Origin: CAZGOM01 sp964542875
GTDB taxonomy: Bacteria > Planctomycetota > Phycisphaerae > Phycisphaerales > Phycisphaeraceae
Length of the DNA stretch: 13,600 bases
NCBI GenBank assembly: GCA_964542875.1
Contig: CAZIWA010000144.1
Span: forward strand, 1-13,600
Direction: 5' to 3'
Part shown: positions 6,793-13,110 of the stretch, piece by piece
Layout of the letters: every line of letters begins with the position of its first letter
Position numbering within the stretch: position 1 is the first letter of the stretch
Position numbers and translations under genes: made by a program
The notes under the pieces: model-generated
Database searches by the model: none
The model's input: the letters and a program-made list of their open reading frames with translations, nothing else
Told to the model about the DNA's origin: nothing

Positions 6793-7590
6793 TTACGGCA
6801 CAAACGCCTTCGGCGCAGAATCCGCGCCCTTAGCCCCTTCGCGCGTCTCGCTCACCACTTTCGCCACGCTGGCCTTGAGCAGGTAGAACGGCTCGGCGAC
6901 GCACAGCAGCCGGTACCCCTGCTTGATCGATGTCGGGCCGTCCCCGATCATCCACAGCAGTTTGCCCGCCGCGTCTGCCGACTTCTTCAGCCGCGCCTTG
7001 GCATTCACCAGCCGGTCATCTTCCGGGTTCCAGCAGCAGCCCAAACGGGCCGACAAGTCATAGGGCCCAATCGCCAGCGCCGTCGTCAACGGATGCTTGG
7101 CAATCGCCTCGCTGTTGTCCAAACCCTTGGGGCTCTCGATCTGCGGCCACACGATAAAGTCGTCTTCCACTTCCTGCTTCCACGTCGGGTAGTTGAAGTT
7201 CGACACCCACTGGTTGCCAAACCCACCCGGCCGCCGTTCCCCGCGAGGCGGCATATACACCCCCTGCTGGATCTCATTCATCTGCTCCACACTCTCCACC
7301 ATCGGGCAAAGCAGCCCGCATGCCCCCGCGTCCACCGCCAGCCGGATCGACTCCCGATCCGTCCGCGCCGGACGAATCAAAATCGGAAAGTTCGTCAGCC
7401 GACCCACCATGCACGCATCAGACACCATCTGCGCATCATGGTTCTGATGCTCCAGGTCGATGATGATGTAATCCAGCCCCGCACTCATGGCCAGTTCAAT
7501 GAACTGAAGCCAAAAGTGGTTCGTGCAAAGCATCCCGATCACCGGCTGGCCAGAGGCCATCTTCTGACGAAGAATCTGAGCAGACTTCAT
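6793..7590 (-). CDS. HpcH/HpaI-family class II aldolase
   Basis: 265-residue aldolase of the HpcH/HpaI superfamily (2-keto-3-deoxy-sugar acid or 4-hydroxy-2-oxovalerate-type aldolases, divalent metal dependent). Visible motifs: IIIDLEHQNHD (42-52) with the general-base His48, IRPAR (72-76), a GVYMPPRGERRPGGFG loop (110-125), PQIESP (149-154) with metal ligand Glu152, and IGPYDLSARLG (174-184) with metal ligand Asp178. Length is normal for the family. The start is ATG 7590 with AGGA about eight bases upstream; the longer reading to 7641 has no support. It probably splits a 2-keto-3-deoxy acid into pyruvate and an aldehyde. Being divergent from a LacI regulator and near a rhamnosidase-like enzyme, 2-keto-3-deoxy-rhamnonate is an attractive but unproven substrate. 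Confidence 0.88.
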   Translation of the reverse strand: MKSAQILRQKMASGQPVIGMLCTNHFWLQFIELAMSAGLDYIIIDLEHQNHDAQMVSDACMVGRLTNFPILIRPARTDRESIRLAVDAGACGLLCPMVESVEQMNEIQQGVYMPPRGERRPGGFGNQWVSNFNYPTWKQEVEDDFIVWPQIESPKGLDNSEAIAKHPLTTALAIGPYDLSARLGCCWNPEDDRLVNAKARLKKSADAAGKLLWMIGDGPTSIKQGYRLLCVAEPFYLLKASVAKVVSETREGAKGADSAPKAFVP

Positions 7591-7900
7591 AGTTGAATCC
7601 TGTAAAAGAAGTGGTTCAGGCCAGACAAGATAACCAGACAACTTTAAAAATGCACATTTTCTCCGAATAGAGAACCTTCTTTATAAACACCTCAACCCCT
7701 GCCCTACCACCACTCCCGGCCATGCGATTAGCCCCGTCCCCCCGGCACCCGGGCGCGTGGGCTTTCGTCAAATGCGATCACCAAAATCCGATCGCCTATG
7801 CCCTCCATGGAACTTTTCATATATACTCTTACCTATCCAGTATTCCAGCCTGTTTCACCCCATGCTTTTGGGCCAACATTCACTCCACAAGACAAATGTT
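7591..7900. promoter_or_regulatory. Divergent promoter region, aldolase / LacI regulator
   Basis: This 310-bp non-coding stretch must hold the promoters of both the aldolase and the LacI gene. Visible: a TATACT -10-like box (7822-7827) for the plus direction, without a clear -35; an inverted repeat GCGATC (7774-7779) / GATCGC (7790-7795) with a 10-bp spacer; and a related ATGCGATTA at 7722-7730. The inverted repeat is a possible operator for the regulator next door, but its spacing is unusual for LacI sites. A CCCGGCACCCGGG patch lies at 7741-7753. Confidence 0.4.
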
Positions 7901-9001
7901 ATGACCAATAATCCCAACGACACAAACACCGGCGCTTCCCACACACGCTTCGCCAAAGGCCCCATCGTCAAAGGCCGCCCAACCCTTGCTCAAGTCGCCA
8001 AAGCCGCCGAAAGCTCCGTCTCCACCGTCTCCGCCGTCCTTAACAACCGCCCAGACTGCTGGGCCTCCAAAGAAACGCGCCAGCGCATCGCAGACGCCGC
8101 ACGCGCCCTGGGATACCGTGCCAACCTCGCCGCCCGCACCCTCCGAGGCGGCCGCACCCAAACCATCGGCCTCATCACCGCCGCCCTCCGCGTCGAAGTC
8201 ACCGCCAACAAAGTCCAGGCCTTCGAAGAAGAAGCCCGCCGACACGAATACGTCACCATGATGGGTTTTTGCCCAAACGATGAAGCCCTCGAAGACCGCC
8301 TTCTCGAAAACCTCTCAGACCGGCACGTCGACGGCATCGCCGTCTATCCCACCGAAACCGGCCAGCACCTGGCCTTCCAGCAGCTCCTGGCCGCCGGCCT
8401 CCCCCTGGTCACCGTCGACGGCGCCCAGCGCGCCAGCCTCGCCTGCGACGACATCAGCACCGACTACTACGCAGGCGGCTTCATGCAGGCCGAATACCTC
8501 ATCAAGGCAGGCCGCAAACGCATCGTCTCCCTGGCCACCCTTCCCAACTGCTACACCAGCCGGGAGCTCGTCCGCGGCCTCGCCGAGCGCGTCCGGGGCA
8601 CTGGCAACTGCCAATACATGAGCTGGGAAGTCAACGCCAACCCGGACATGGGCTCCTTCATCGATGACACCCTTTACAGCACCATCCGCAATCTGCTTGC
8701 CGCCAACAAAGGCAAGTTCGACGCCATCGCCTGCCCCGACGCCCTCGCCGCCGGCGCCATCCGCGCCGCCATGGAACTCGGGATTAAAGTTCCCACCGAC
8801 GTCGCCGTCATCGGTTTTGACGATTCCGCCATCGCCAACTCAAACGCCATCCCCATCACCACCGTCGGCCAGCCCACCACGCAGATCGGCCAGAAACTCT
8901 TTTTCATGCTCAAAGACCGGATCGAGCATCAGGAAGAAAACCGCCCCCTGCAGAAAATCCTCGTCAAACCCCACTCCGTCGTCATCCGCGCCTCCGCCTA
9001 A
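7901..9001 (+). CDS. LacI-family transcriptional regulator
   Basis: 366-residue repressor-type regulator. The N-terminal helix-turn-helix TLAQVAKAAESSVSTVSAVL (28-47) and the hinge helix region (ALGYRANLAARTLRGGRT, 69-86) are typical of LacI/GalR DNA-binding domains. The remainder is a periplasmic-binding-protein-like sensor with TQTIGLIT (86-93), DGIAVYP (144-150), FDAIACPDALAAGAIRA (273-289) and VAVIGFDDSAIANS (301-314). It has a 26-residue N-terminal extension before the helix-turn-helix, longer than usual. ATG 7901 was chosen because the LacI match starts soon after; the in-frame ATG 7862 would add 13 residues, and neither has a Shine-Dalgarno. It is divergent from the aldolase and probably controls that gene and itself in response to a sugar or sugar acid. 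Confidence 0.92.
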   Translation: MTNNPNDTNTGASHTRFAKGPIVKGRPTLAQVAKAAESSVSTVSAVLNNRPDCWASKETRQRIADAARALGYRANLAARTLRGGRTQTIGLITAALRVEVTANKVQAFEEEARRHEYVTMMGFCPNDEALEDRLLENLSDRHVDGIAVYPTETGQHLAFQQLLAAGLPLVTVDGAQRASLACDDISTDYYAGGFMQAEYLIKAGRKRIVSLATLPNCYTSRELVRGLAERVRGTGNCQYMSWEVNANPDMGSFIDDTLYSTIRNLLAANKGKFDAIACPDALAAGAIRAAMELGIKVPTDVAVIGFDDSAIANSNAIPITTVGQPTTQIGQKLFFMLKDRIEHQEENRPLQKILVKPHSVVIRASA

Positions 9002-9034
9002 CACTACAACGCTAGAACACTTCTTACCCCCTCT

Positions 9035-9043
9035 CCCTTTGGG
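9035..9043. repeat. 9-bp target site duplication, left copy
   Basis: CCCTTTGGG, directly before the left inverted repeat of the 346-bp element and identical to 9390-9398. It is the loop and inner stem of the REP-like palindrome. Confidence 0.8.
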
Positions 9044-9389
9044 CTGATCCTTCCCCAAGTTTTGGATTGCTCGACGATAGGCATCAAAACCTACTTGCCG
9101 CATCCGTGTCCCCCCGGAGGGGGTACAGCATGTAGCCCCGCCTTGAGCATGTATTCATGCGACACCCGGGGTTAAAGCATTTTTTAAACACTCTTGCACG
9201 CGCCTGCTTCAACCCGGAAAGATCAGTAACGGCTCAACTCCCTCTGGCCTTTTACCCTATCCCTTGTACCCTGACCCTGGTTTTGCCTTTCTTAACTTCG
9301 CGGCTTCGCGGTTAAAAATCTGCCTCTTCCATATCGCTGCATAGTCCCTACCCGCCAAACACCGTCTCAAAAACTTGGGGAAGGGTCAG
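9044..9389. mobile_element. 346-bp MITE with IS4/IS50-like ends
   Basis: The terminal inverted repeats are 20 bp with one mismatch: CTGATCCTTCCCCAAGTTTT on the left (9044-9063) and CTGACCCTTCCCCAAGTTTT on the right (9370-9389, reverse complement). The element is bounded by a 9-bp duplication, CCCTTTGGG. CTGA ends and 9-bp duplications are characteristic of IS4-family elements of the IS10/IS50 type, and the right end resembles the IS50 outer end. It is too short for a transposase and contains no supported ORF, so it is non-autonomous (MITE or internally deleted IS). Inside are a CCCCC/GGGGG hairpin (9110-9123), a CCCCG (9136-9140) / CGGGG (9167-9171) pair, and a heptamer-like tract at 9251-9278. 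Confidence 0.85.
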
Positions 9390-9398
9390 CCCTTTGGG
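9390..9398. repeat. 9-bp target site duplication, right copy
   Basis: CCCTTTGGG, immediately after the right inverted repeat and identical to the left copy at 9035-9043. The REP-like sequence resumes here. Confidence 0.8.
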
Positions 9399-9538
9399 AG
9401 AGGGTTGGGGTGAGGGCCGCCTGCGGATGCCCTCAACCCAACGATTCACCACTCTGATCCCCTCGCCCCCCATGATGCTCTTGCACACGCCCACGCCCAT
9501 GCCAATCAACCGGTAACGCCCCCCGCCTTCCCTCTGAC

Positions 9539-9566
9539 CAGACCCCAGACCCGAGACCCCAGACCC
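9539..9566. repeat. Tandem heptamer CAGACCC x4
   Basis: Four consecutive 7-bp units: CAGACCC, CAGACCC, GAGACCC, CAGACCC. A related unit, CTCTGAC, precedes them. The last base overlaps the stop codon of the GT4 gene, so the tract sits immediately downstream of that gene. Confidence 0.85.
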
Positions 9567-10723
9567 TAAGGCTTCAAAACCTCCACCAGCCGGTCCACAT
9601 GCACCTTCATCGAAAGCTTCTCGCTCAGCCCTTCGCACGCTTTGGCGCACTTTGCGCGTTCGGCGTCGTTTTCCAGCTCCTGAATCGCCATCGCCAGGGC
9701 ACGCTCATCGCTGGGGTCGGTGATCAATCTCCCACGCACTACGTTTCCCGAGCGTTCAAAAATCATGTCGCTCGCCCCGTTGTAGGACGTGCTGATCGCC
9801 GGCACGCCCATCATCAGCGATTCGATCACCACTTTGCTCGACGGGTCGTAATACGTCGGCAGCACGGTCACGTCCGTTGCCATGTACAGTTCCGGCATCT
9901 TCCGGTCGCCCAGCACGCGCACCAGGTCCATCACGCCCAGGCTCCTGGCCAGCCGTTTTTCGCGCGAGCCAAACTCGCCCGCGCACAAGACCACGGCGCG
10001 CGTACCCTGCTTTTTCCGGATCGCCAGCGCCTTCAAAAGCGTGTCCACACCCTTGAGCCGCGGGTTATACGCCGCAAACAAAAACGCCACATCCCGGTCT
10101 TGCAGTCCAAGCTCACCACGCACCCGCAGGCGCGTCTGTGCCCGCTCCTGCGTTGTCACCTTGGGCATCGTCGCCGCATTGGGAATCACCACCACCTGCT
10201 CACCGGAGATGTGGTAATGCACTTCCAACTGCCGCACCACATAGTTGCTCACCGCGACGATCTTCGCCACCATCGGGTCTTTGAGTGATTTGCGCTCCGC
10301 GCGCTTAAGCACCCACTGCTTCATTGAAAACATCGCTGAAAGCGCCTTGGATGCCCGGTCCAGCCCCGGATCCCTCGCGGCGAGATTCCGCTGATGCACT
10401 TCCACCACCGTCCCTCCTCGGGGCTGCATCACCCGCGCAGGCGCATTGGTCGTCACCGACAAGCTCGTATCGAACGGGCCTTTAGCCAGTTGCTTGCGCA
10501 CCCAGTCCCCAAACGCAGCCACATGAAACACGCTCTTAAAGCGGCCCTTGGGCAGCATTACCTTCACATTGACTTTCTCATGTCGAGGCGCCACCGGCGA
10601 GCTCCCCGCCAGCACCGTCACCTCATGCCCGCGCGACATCAGTTCGCCGGCGATTTGCGCAGTCGAGCGCTCCGCGCCCCCGGCATTCGGATCATAACGC
10701 TCGATAACAATCGCGATTTTCAT
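9566..10723 (-). CDS. GT4-family glycosyltransferase (cell-surface glycan)
   Basis: 385-residue GT-B glycosyltransferase of family 4, WaaG/RfaG-like in overall style. The N-terminus MKIAIVIERYDPNAGGAERS carries the glycine-rich acceptor-side loop. The C-terminal nucleotide-sugar domain shows AAYNPRLKGVDTLLKAL (217-233), LGDRKMPELYMATDV (271-285) and YYDPSSKVVIESLMMGVPAI (291-310). The usual E-x7-E motif appears as D293-x7-E301, a variant known in this group. It probably transfers a sugar to lipid A core or another surface glycan at the cytoplasmic face. ATG 10723 was chosen because the frame upstream lies inside the GT9 gene with unrelated sequence, and its ATG overlaps the GT9 stop in an ATGA arrangement, implying translational coupling. 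The TAG stop abuts a heptamer tract. Confidence 0.9.
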   Translation of the reverse strand: MKIAIVIERYDPNAGGAERSTAQIAGELMSRGHEVTVLAGSSPVAPRHEKVNVKVMLPKGRFKSVFHVAAFGDWVRKQLAKGPFDTSLSVTTNAPARVMQPRGGTVVEVHQRNLAARDPGLDRASKALSAMFSMKQWVLKRAERKSLKDPMVAKIVAVSNYVVRQLEVHYHISGEQVVVIPNAATMPKVTTQERAQTRLRVRGELGLQDRDVAFLFAAYNPRLKGVDTLLKALAIRKKQGTRAVVLCAGEFGSREKRLARSLGVMDLVRVLGDRKMPELYMATDVTVLPTYYDPSSKVVIESLMMGVPAISTSYNGASDMIFERSGNVVRGRLITDPSDERALAMAIQELENDAERAKCAKACEGLSEKLSMKVHVDRLVEVLKP

Positions 10724-11835
10724 GCTTTGTGTGTCGGTTCGTATTGCGCGAGCACTTGCCCGCTGGCGCGCACCACCATCTCTGGGGTCACCTTGCGCAT
10801 GCATTGCAGTTCCTTGGCCGTTCCCGCCAATGGACACTTTTTCTTCTGGCACGGCCCGCACTCGACCGGCACCAGCACCTTGGATTCCAATCTTGTCTGG
10901 ATCAGCGTCCACGCTGGGTCCGTCGGCCCGTACACCACCACCACCGGCACACCCAGCGCCAGGGCGTAATGCCGTGGGCCCGTGTCGTTGGTGATCAGTA
11001 GCTGCGCCCGTGAAACAATTCCCTTGAGGCTGCCCAGGTCCACCCCATGCCGGCTCAAATCCAGCACCGGTGTTTTGGCGTGTTTCACCACCTGATCGAT
11101 AATCGCCCGCTCTTTGGGCGACCCCGTCACAGCCACCACGGCGTTGTACTTTTTCGCCAGCGCGTCTGCGGTCTCCGCAAACCGGTTGGCCTCCCAGATC
11201 TTCGCATCCCCGTAGTTGGCGCCCGGGTTCAGCAGCACCAGCGGCCGCTCATCATCAGCCTTGTATCCTGCCCCCACCAGCACTTTCTCAGCCTTCTGCT
11301 TGTCCCGCGCGCTCACAAACAGCGCCATCTTCGGGTCCGGCTTCATCGCCCCCAGGTACTGCGCCAGCCCCAGGTAGTAATCCAGCGTCGACACCGGCTG
11401 CAGCCGCCCCTTCACCCGAAGCGGAATAAGCCGGTCCGTCAGCATGATGCCCCGGCCGTCCCGGTCATATCCGATTCTTCGCTTGATCCCCGCCATGCGC
11501 ACCAGCAAGGCCGACCGGAAGCTGTTGGTCAGCAGCACCGCTGCATCAAACTTCCGGCTCGATAGCCGGCGTGAAAGCACCAGCAGGTTGTCCGTCCGCT
11601 TATCCACCAATCTGCCCTTGCGCGCCGATCGACTGGTGATCGTCTTATCCACCCACGGGCACCCCTGCAGCACGCCTTTGATCGGCCCTCTGATCAATGC
11701 CGTCACATGCGCCTTGGGAAATAGCTCACGCAACGCCCGCAGCGTCGGTGTCGCCATGACAACGTCGCCAACCCAATTGGGCATCACGACTAACAATCGT
11801 TTGGGATCAGAAATCGGCAGCGATCGAGCGTCCAT
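10720..11835 (-). CDS. GT9 heptosyltransferase (WaaF-like)
   Basis: 371-residue family 9 glycosyltransferase, resembling ADP-heptose:LPS heptosyltransferase II. The N-terminal LLVVMPNWVGDVVMATPTLRA matches the heptosyltransferase start. The C-terminal donor-binding half shows NPGANYGDAKIW (203-214), AVTGSPKERAII, the signature ITNDTGPRHYALALGVPVV (281-299) and YGPTDPAWT. A Cys cluster, CGPCQKKKC (326-334) plus a later Cys345, follows, as in many family members. It implies an LPS-type outer-membrane glycan, and is cytoplasmic or peripheral. ATG 11835 is preferred; the earlier in-frame ATG 11871 would add a poorly conserved, cysteine-rich stretch. No Shine-Dalgarno is present, and a TATACT box sits so close that the mRNA could be nearly leaderless. 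The downstream GT4 gene overlaps by 4 bp. Confidence 0.92.
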   Translation of the reverse strand: MDARSLPISDPKRLLVVMPNWVGDVVMATPTLRALRELFPKAHVTALIRGPIKGVLQGCPWVDKTITSRSARKGRLVDKRTDNLLVLSRRLSSRKFDAAVLLTNSFRSALLVRMAGIKRRIGYDRDGRGIMLTDRLIPLRVKGRLQPVSTLDYYLGLAQYLGAMKPDPKMALFVSARDKQKAEKVLVGAGYKADDERPLVLLNPGANYGDAKIWEANRFAETADALAKKYNAVVAVTGSPKERAIIDQVVKHAKTPVLDLSRHGVDLGSLKGIVSRAQLLITNDTGPRHYALALGVPVVVVYGPTDPAWTLIQTRLESKVLVPVECGPCQKKKCPLAGTAKELQCMRKVTPEMVVRASGQVLAQYEPTHKA

Positions 11836-11845
11836 ATCAAAACAC

Positions 11846-11851
11846 AGTATA
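11846..11851 (-). promoter_or_regulatory. Possible -10 box of the glycosyltransferase operon
   Basis: TATACT on the minus strand, 10 bp before the ATG. It predicts a transcript starting about four bases upstream of the start codon. No convincing -35 box was found, so confidence is low. Confidence 0.35.
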
Positions 11852-12026
11852 CAAAAGCTCGGCCAACACACATTTGTCCAGCTTGTTCTTTACAATTTCA
11901 AATCGTTTCAAAATTAAATTTCATGTAAAAATAACCTTCTCTACAGTACAATGCCGCGCCTGTATTAAGCGCACGCCAGGTGCAACTTCGGCTTCCTTCA
12001 ATTACTTTTTTGGTCAGGAGTTTTTC

Positions 12027-12812
12027 GTGAACCGACCGCTCATGCGTAAATCCGGTTCCGGGGCATTCACACTCGTCGAGCTTCTCGTTGTCATCGCCAT
12101 CATCGGCGTCCTCACCGCGCTCATCCTTCCCGCCTTCAGCAGCGCCCGTGAACAGGCCCGCCGCGTCGCCTGCGCCGCCAACCAGCGCAGCTTCGGCATC
12201 AGTTGCACCACCTACGACCTGGACTACAAGCAGCTTCCCCACACCGACACCAACTCCAACGCCGTCAACTCCTTCGATCTTGAAGTCGCCACCGCCCTCA
12301 CGCAAAACTACGGCGCCGCGCCCAAGTTCTTCGCCTGCCCCTCCTCCATCAACGAAGGCTCTCCAAACTGGCAGCCGGTCATCGGCTACATGTCCTATTT
12401 CTACTTCGGCGGCACCGCAGAGCTCACCGGCGTCAACCAATCCTACGGCTGGGCCACCACAGGCTCCCGCTGGGGCGGCCGCAACCAAGGCTACTTCCCC
12501 CAGGTCTCCATCTCCAAGCCCGACAATAAACGCTCTTGGGCCATGCCCATCTACATGCTCGACTTCTCCATCCGCGTCCATCATGTCAACGCCTACGGCA
12601 CCCTCAAAGCCTATTACCCCAAGCGCTCCAACCACACCACCGCGGGCACCATCGTCGCCGACGGCACCAACGCCCTCTACCTCGACGGCCACGTCGCCTT
12701 CCAGCGCCTGCGCCCCGGCGCAAGCTGGGCCATCGGCACCGACGCCTACTACGGCTTCTACTGGGACCCAGGCGACTCCACCCCCGCCTTCCCCGGCGCC
12801 TTCCTCTTCTAA
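12027..12812 (+). CDS. Type IV prepilin-like protein (DGHV C-terminus)
   Basis: 261-residue pseudopilin-type protein. A short basic leader is followed by the prepilin signal GA/FTLVELLVVIAIIGVL, with cleavage expected between Ala13 and Phe14; Glu at +5 and a hydrophobic helix to about residue 35 follow. Ala instead of Gly at -1 is a minor variant. The C-terminus ADGTNALYLDGHVAF resembles the H-x9-DG prepilin-associated domain common in Planctomycetes and Lentisphaerae, though the spacing from the preceding His is longer than nine. It is expected to sit in the inner membrane and be exported by a type II/IV pilus-like machine; the function of these abundant proteins is unknown. GTG 12027 was chosen because AGGAG (12016-12020) stands six bases upstream; ATG 12042 is the alternative. 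No assembly genes are nearby. The upstream 190 bp is AT-rich, with a possible TACAAT -10 box (11947-11952). Confidence 0.88.
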   Translation: MNRPLMRKSGSGAFTLVELLVVIAIIGVLTALILPAFSSAREQARRVACAANQRSFGISCTTYDLDYKQLPHTDTNSNAVNSFDLEVATALTQNYGAAPKFFACPSSINEGSPNWQPVIGYMSYFYFGGTAELTGVNQSYGWATTGSRWGGRNQGYFPQVSISKPDNKRSWAMPIYMLDFSIRVHHVNAYGTLKAYYPKRSNHTTAGTIVADGTNALYLDGHVAFQRLRPGASWAIGTDAYYGFYWDPGDSTPAFPGAFLF

Positions 12813-12832
12813 AAAAATCCAAATCTCACCGA

Positions 12833-12886
12833 AACACTTCTTACCCCCTCTCCTTTTCTGGGAGAGGGCTGGGGTGAGGGCCGCCT
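12833..12886 (+). repeat. Intact REP-like palindrome
   Basis: A 54-bp copy of the repeat that is interrupted at 9016-9422. The stem CCCTCTCC (12846-12853) / GGAGAGGG (12861-12868) has a 7-base loop. GGG-AGA-GGG-CT-GGGG-TGA-GGG (12860-12880) fits a G-quadruplex. Twenty bases after the prepilin stop, it may also act as a transcription terminator or 3'-end stabiliser, although no long T run follows. Confidence 0.75.
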
Positions 12887-12904
12887 ACACTCTCCAGGAA
12901 CCTG

Positions 12905-12946
12905 CCCCCTTCCCGTTGGACCCCCGACTTGCCCCCGCAATCCCCC
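12905..12946 (-). other. G-quadruplex motif upstream of enolase
   Basis: On the minus strand, five G runs (5, 5, 5, 3 and 5 G) are separated by loops of 5, 6, 6 and 2 bases, fitting the canonical four-run rule with one spare. It is the template strand of the enolase leader region, 165 bp or more before the start codon. Whether it folds is untested. Confidence 0.55.
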
Positions 12947-12978
12947 TCCGAAAACCCACAAAAATCCCCTCCCTCTTT

Positions 12979-13013
12979 CTGCCTTTTCCCTTGTACCTTT
13001 TCCCTTATCCCTT
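12979..13013 (-). repeat. Perfect-phase heptamer array AAGGNNN x5
   Basis: On the minus strand, five heptamers without a gap: AAGGGAT, AAGGGAA, AAGGTAC, AAGGGAA, AAGGCAG. Two units (AAGGTAC, AAGGGAT) are identical to units of the tract at 3897-3931. The array lies about 100 bp upstream of enolase. With the REP copy and the G-rich motif it makes up most of the 298-bp gene-free stretch 12813-13110. Confidence 0.85.
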
Positions 13014-13110
13014 TCTTCCCCCTGAACCCCAGCCCCTTGCTCACCTGCTATACTGCTACCCGTTTTTCCGCTTGAAATAATCAACACCAACCTCTAAACG
13101 AAAGCCCACC

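Larger units (their letters stand above)
9016..9422. repeat. REP-like palindrome split by an insertion
   Basis: The left half 9016-9043 and right half 9399-9422 together rebuild one copy of the repeat found intact at 12833-12886: AACACTTCTTACCCC, then CTCTCCC, then GGGAGAGGG, then TTGGGGTGAGGGCCGCCT. The rebuilt unit has a 9-bp perfect stem, CCCTCTCCC with GGGAGAGGG, around a TTT loop. Its right arm, GGG-AGA-GGG-TT-GGGG-TGA-GGG (9396-9416), fits a canonical G-quadruplex. The rest of the intergenic stretch up to 9538 holds no gene I can support. Confidence 0.8.

Noticed and set aside
6685..7596. 303-residue arginine/histidine-rich plus-strand frame
   Set aside because: It is antisense to the aldolase, and the composition is that of a shadow frame.
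9044..9389. Complete insertion sequence with transposase
   Set aside because: Only 346 bp and no supported reading frame; it can only be a non-autonomous element.
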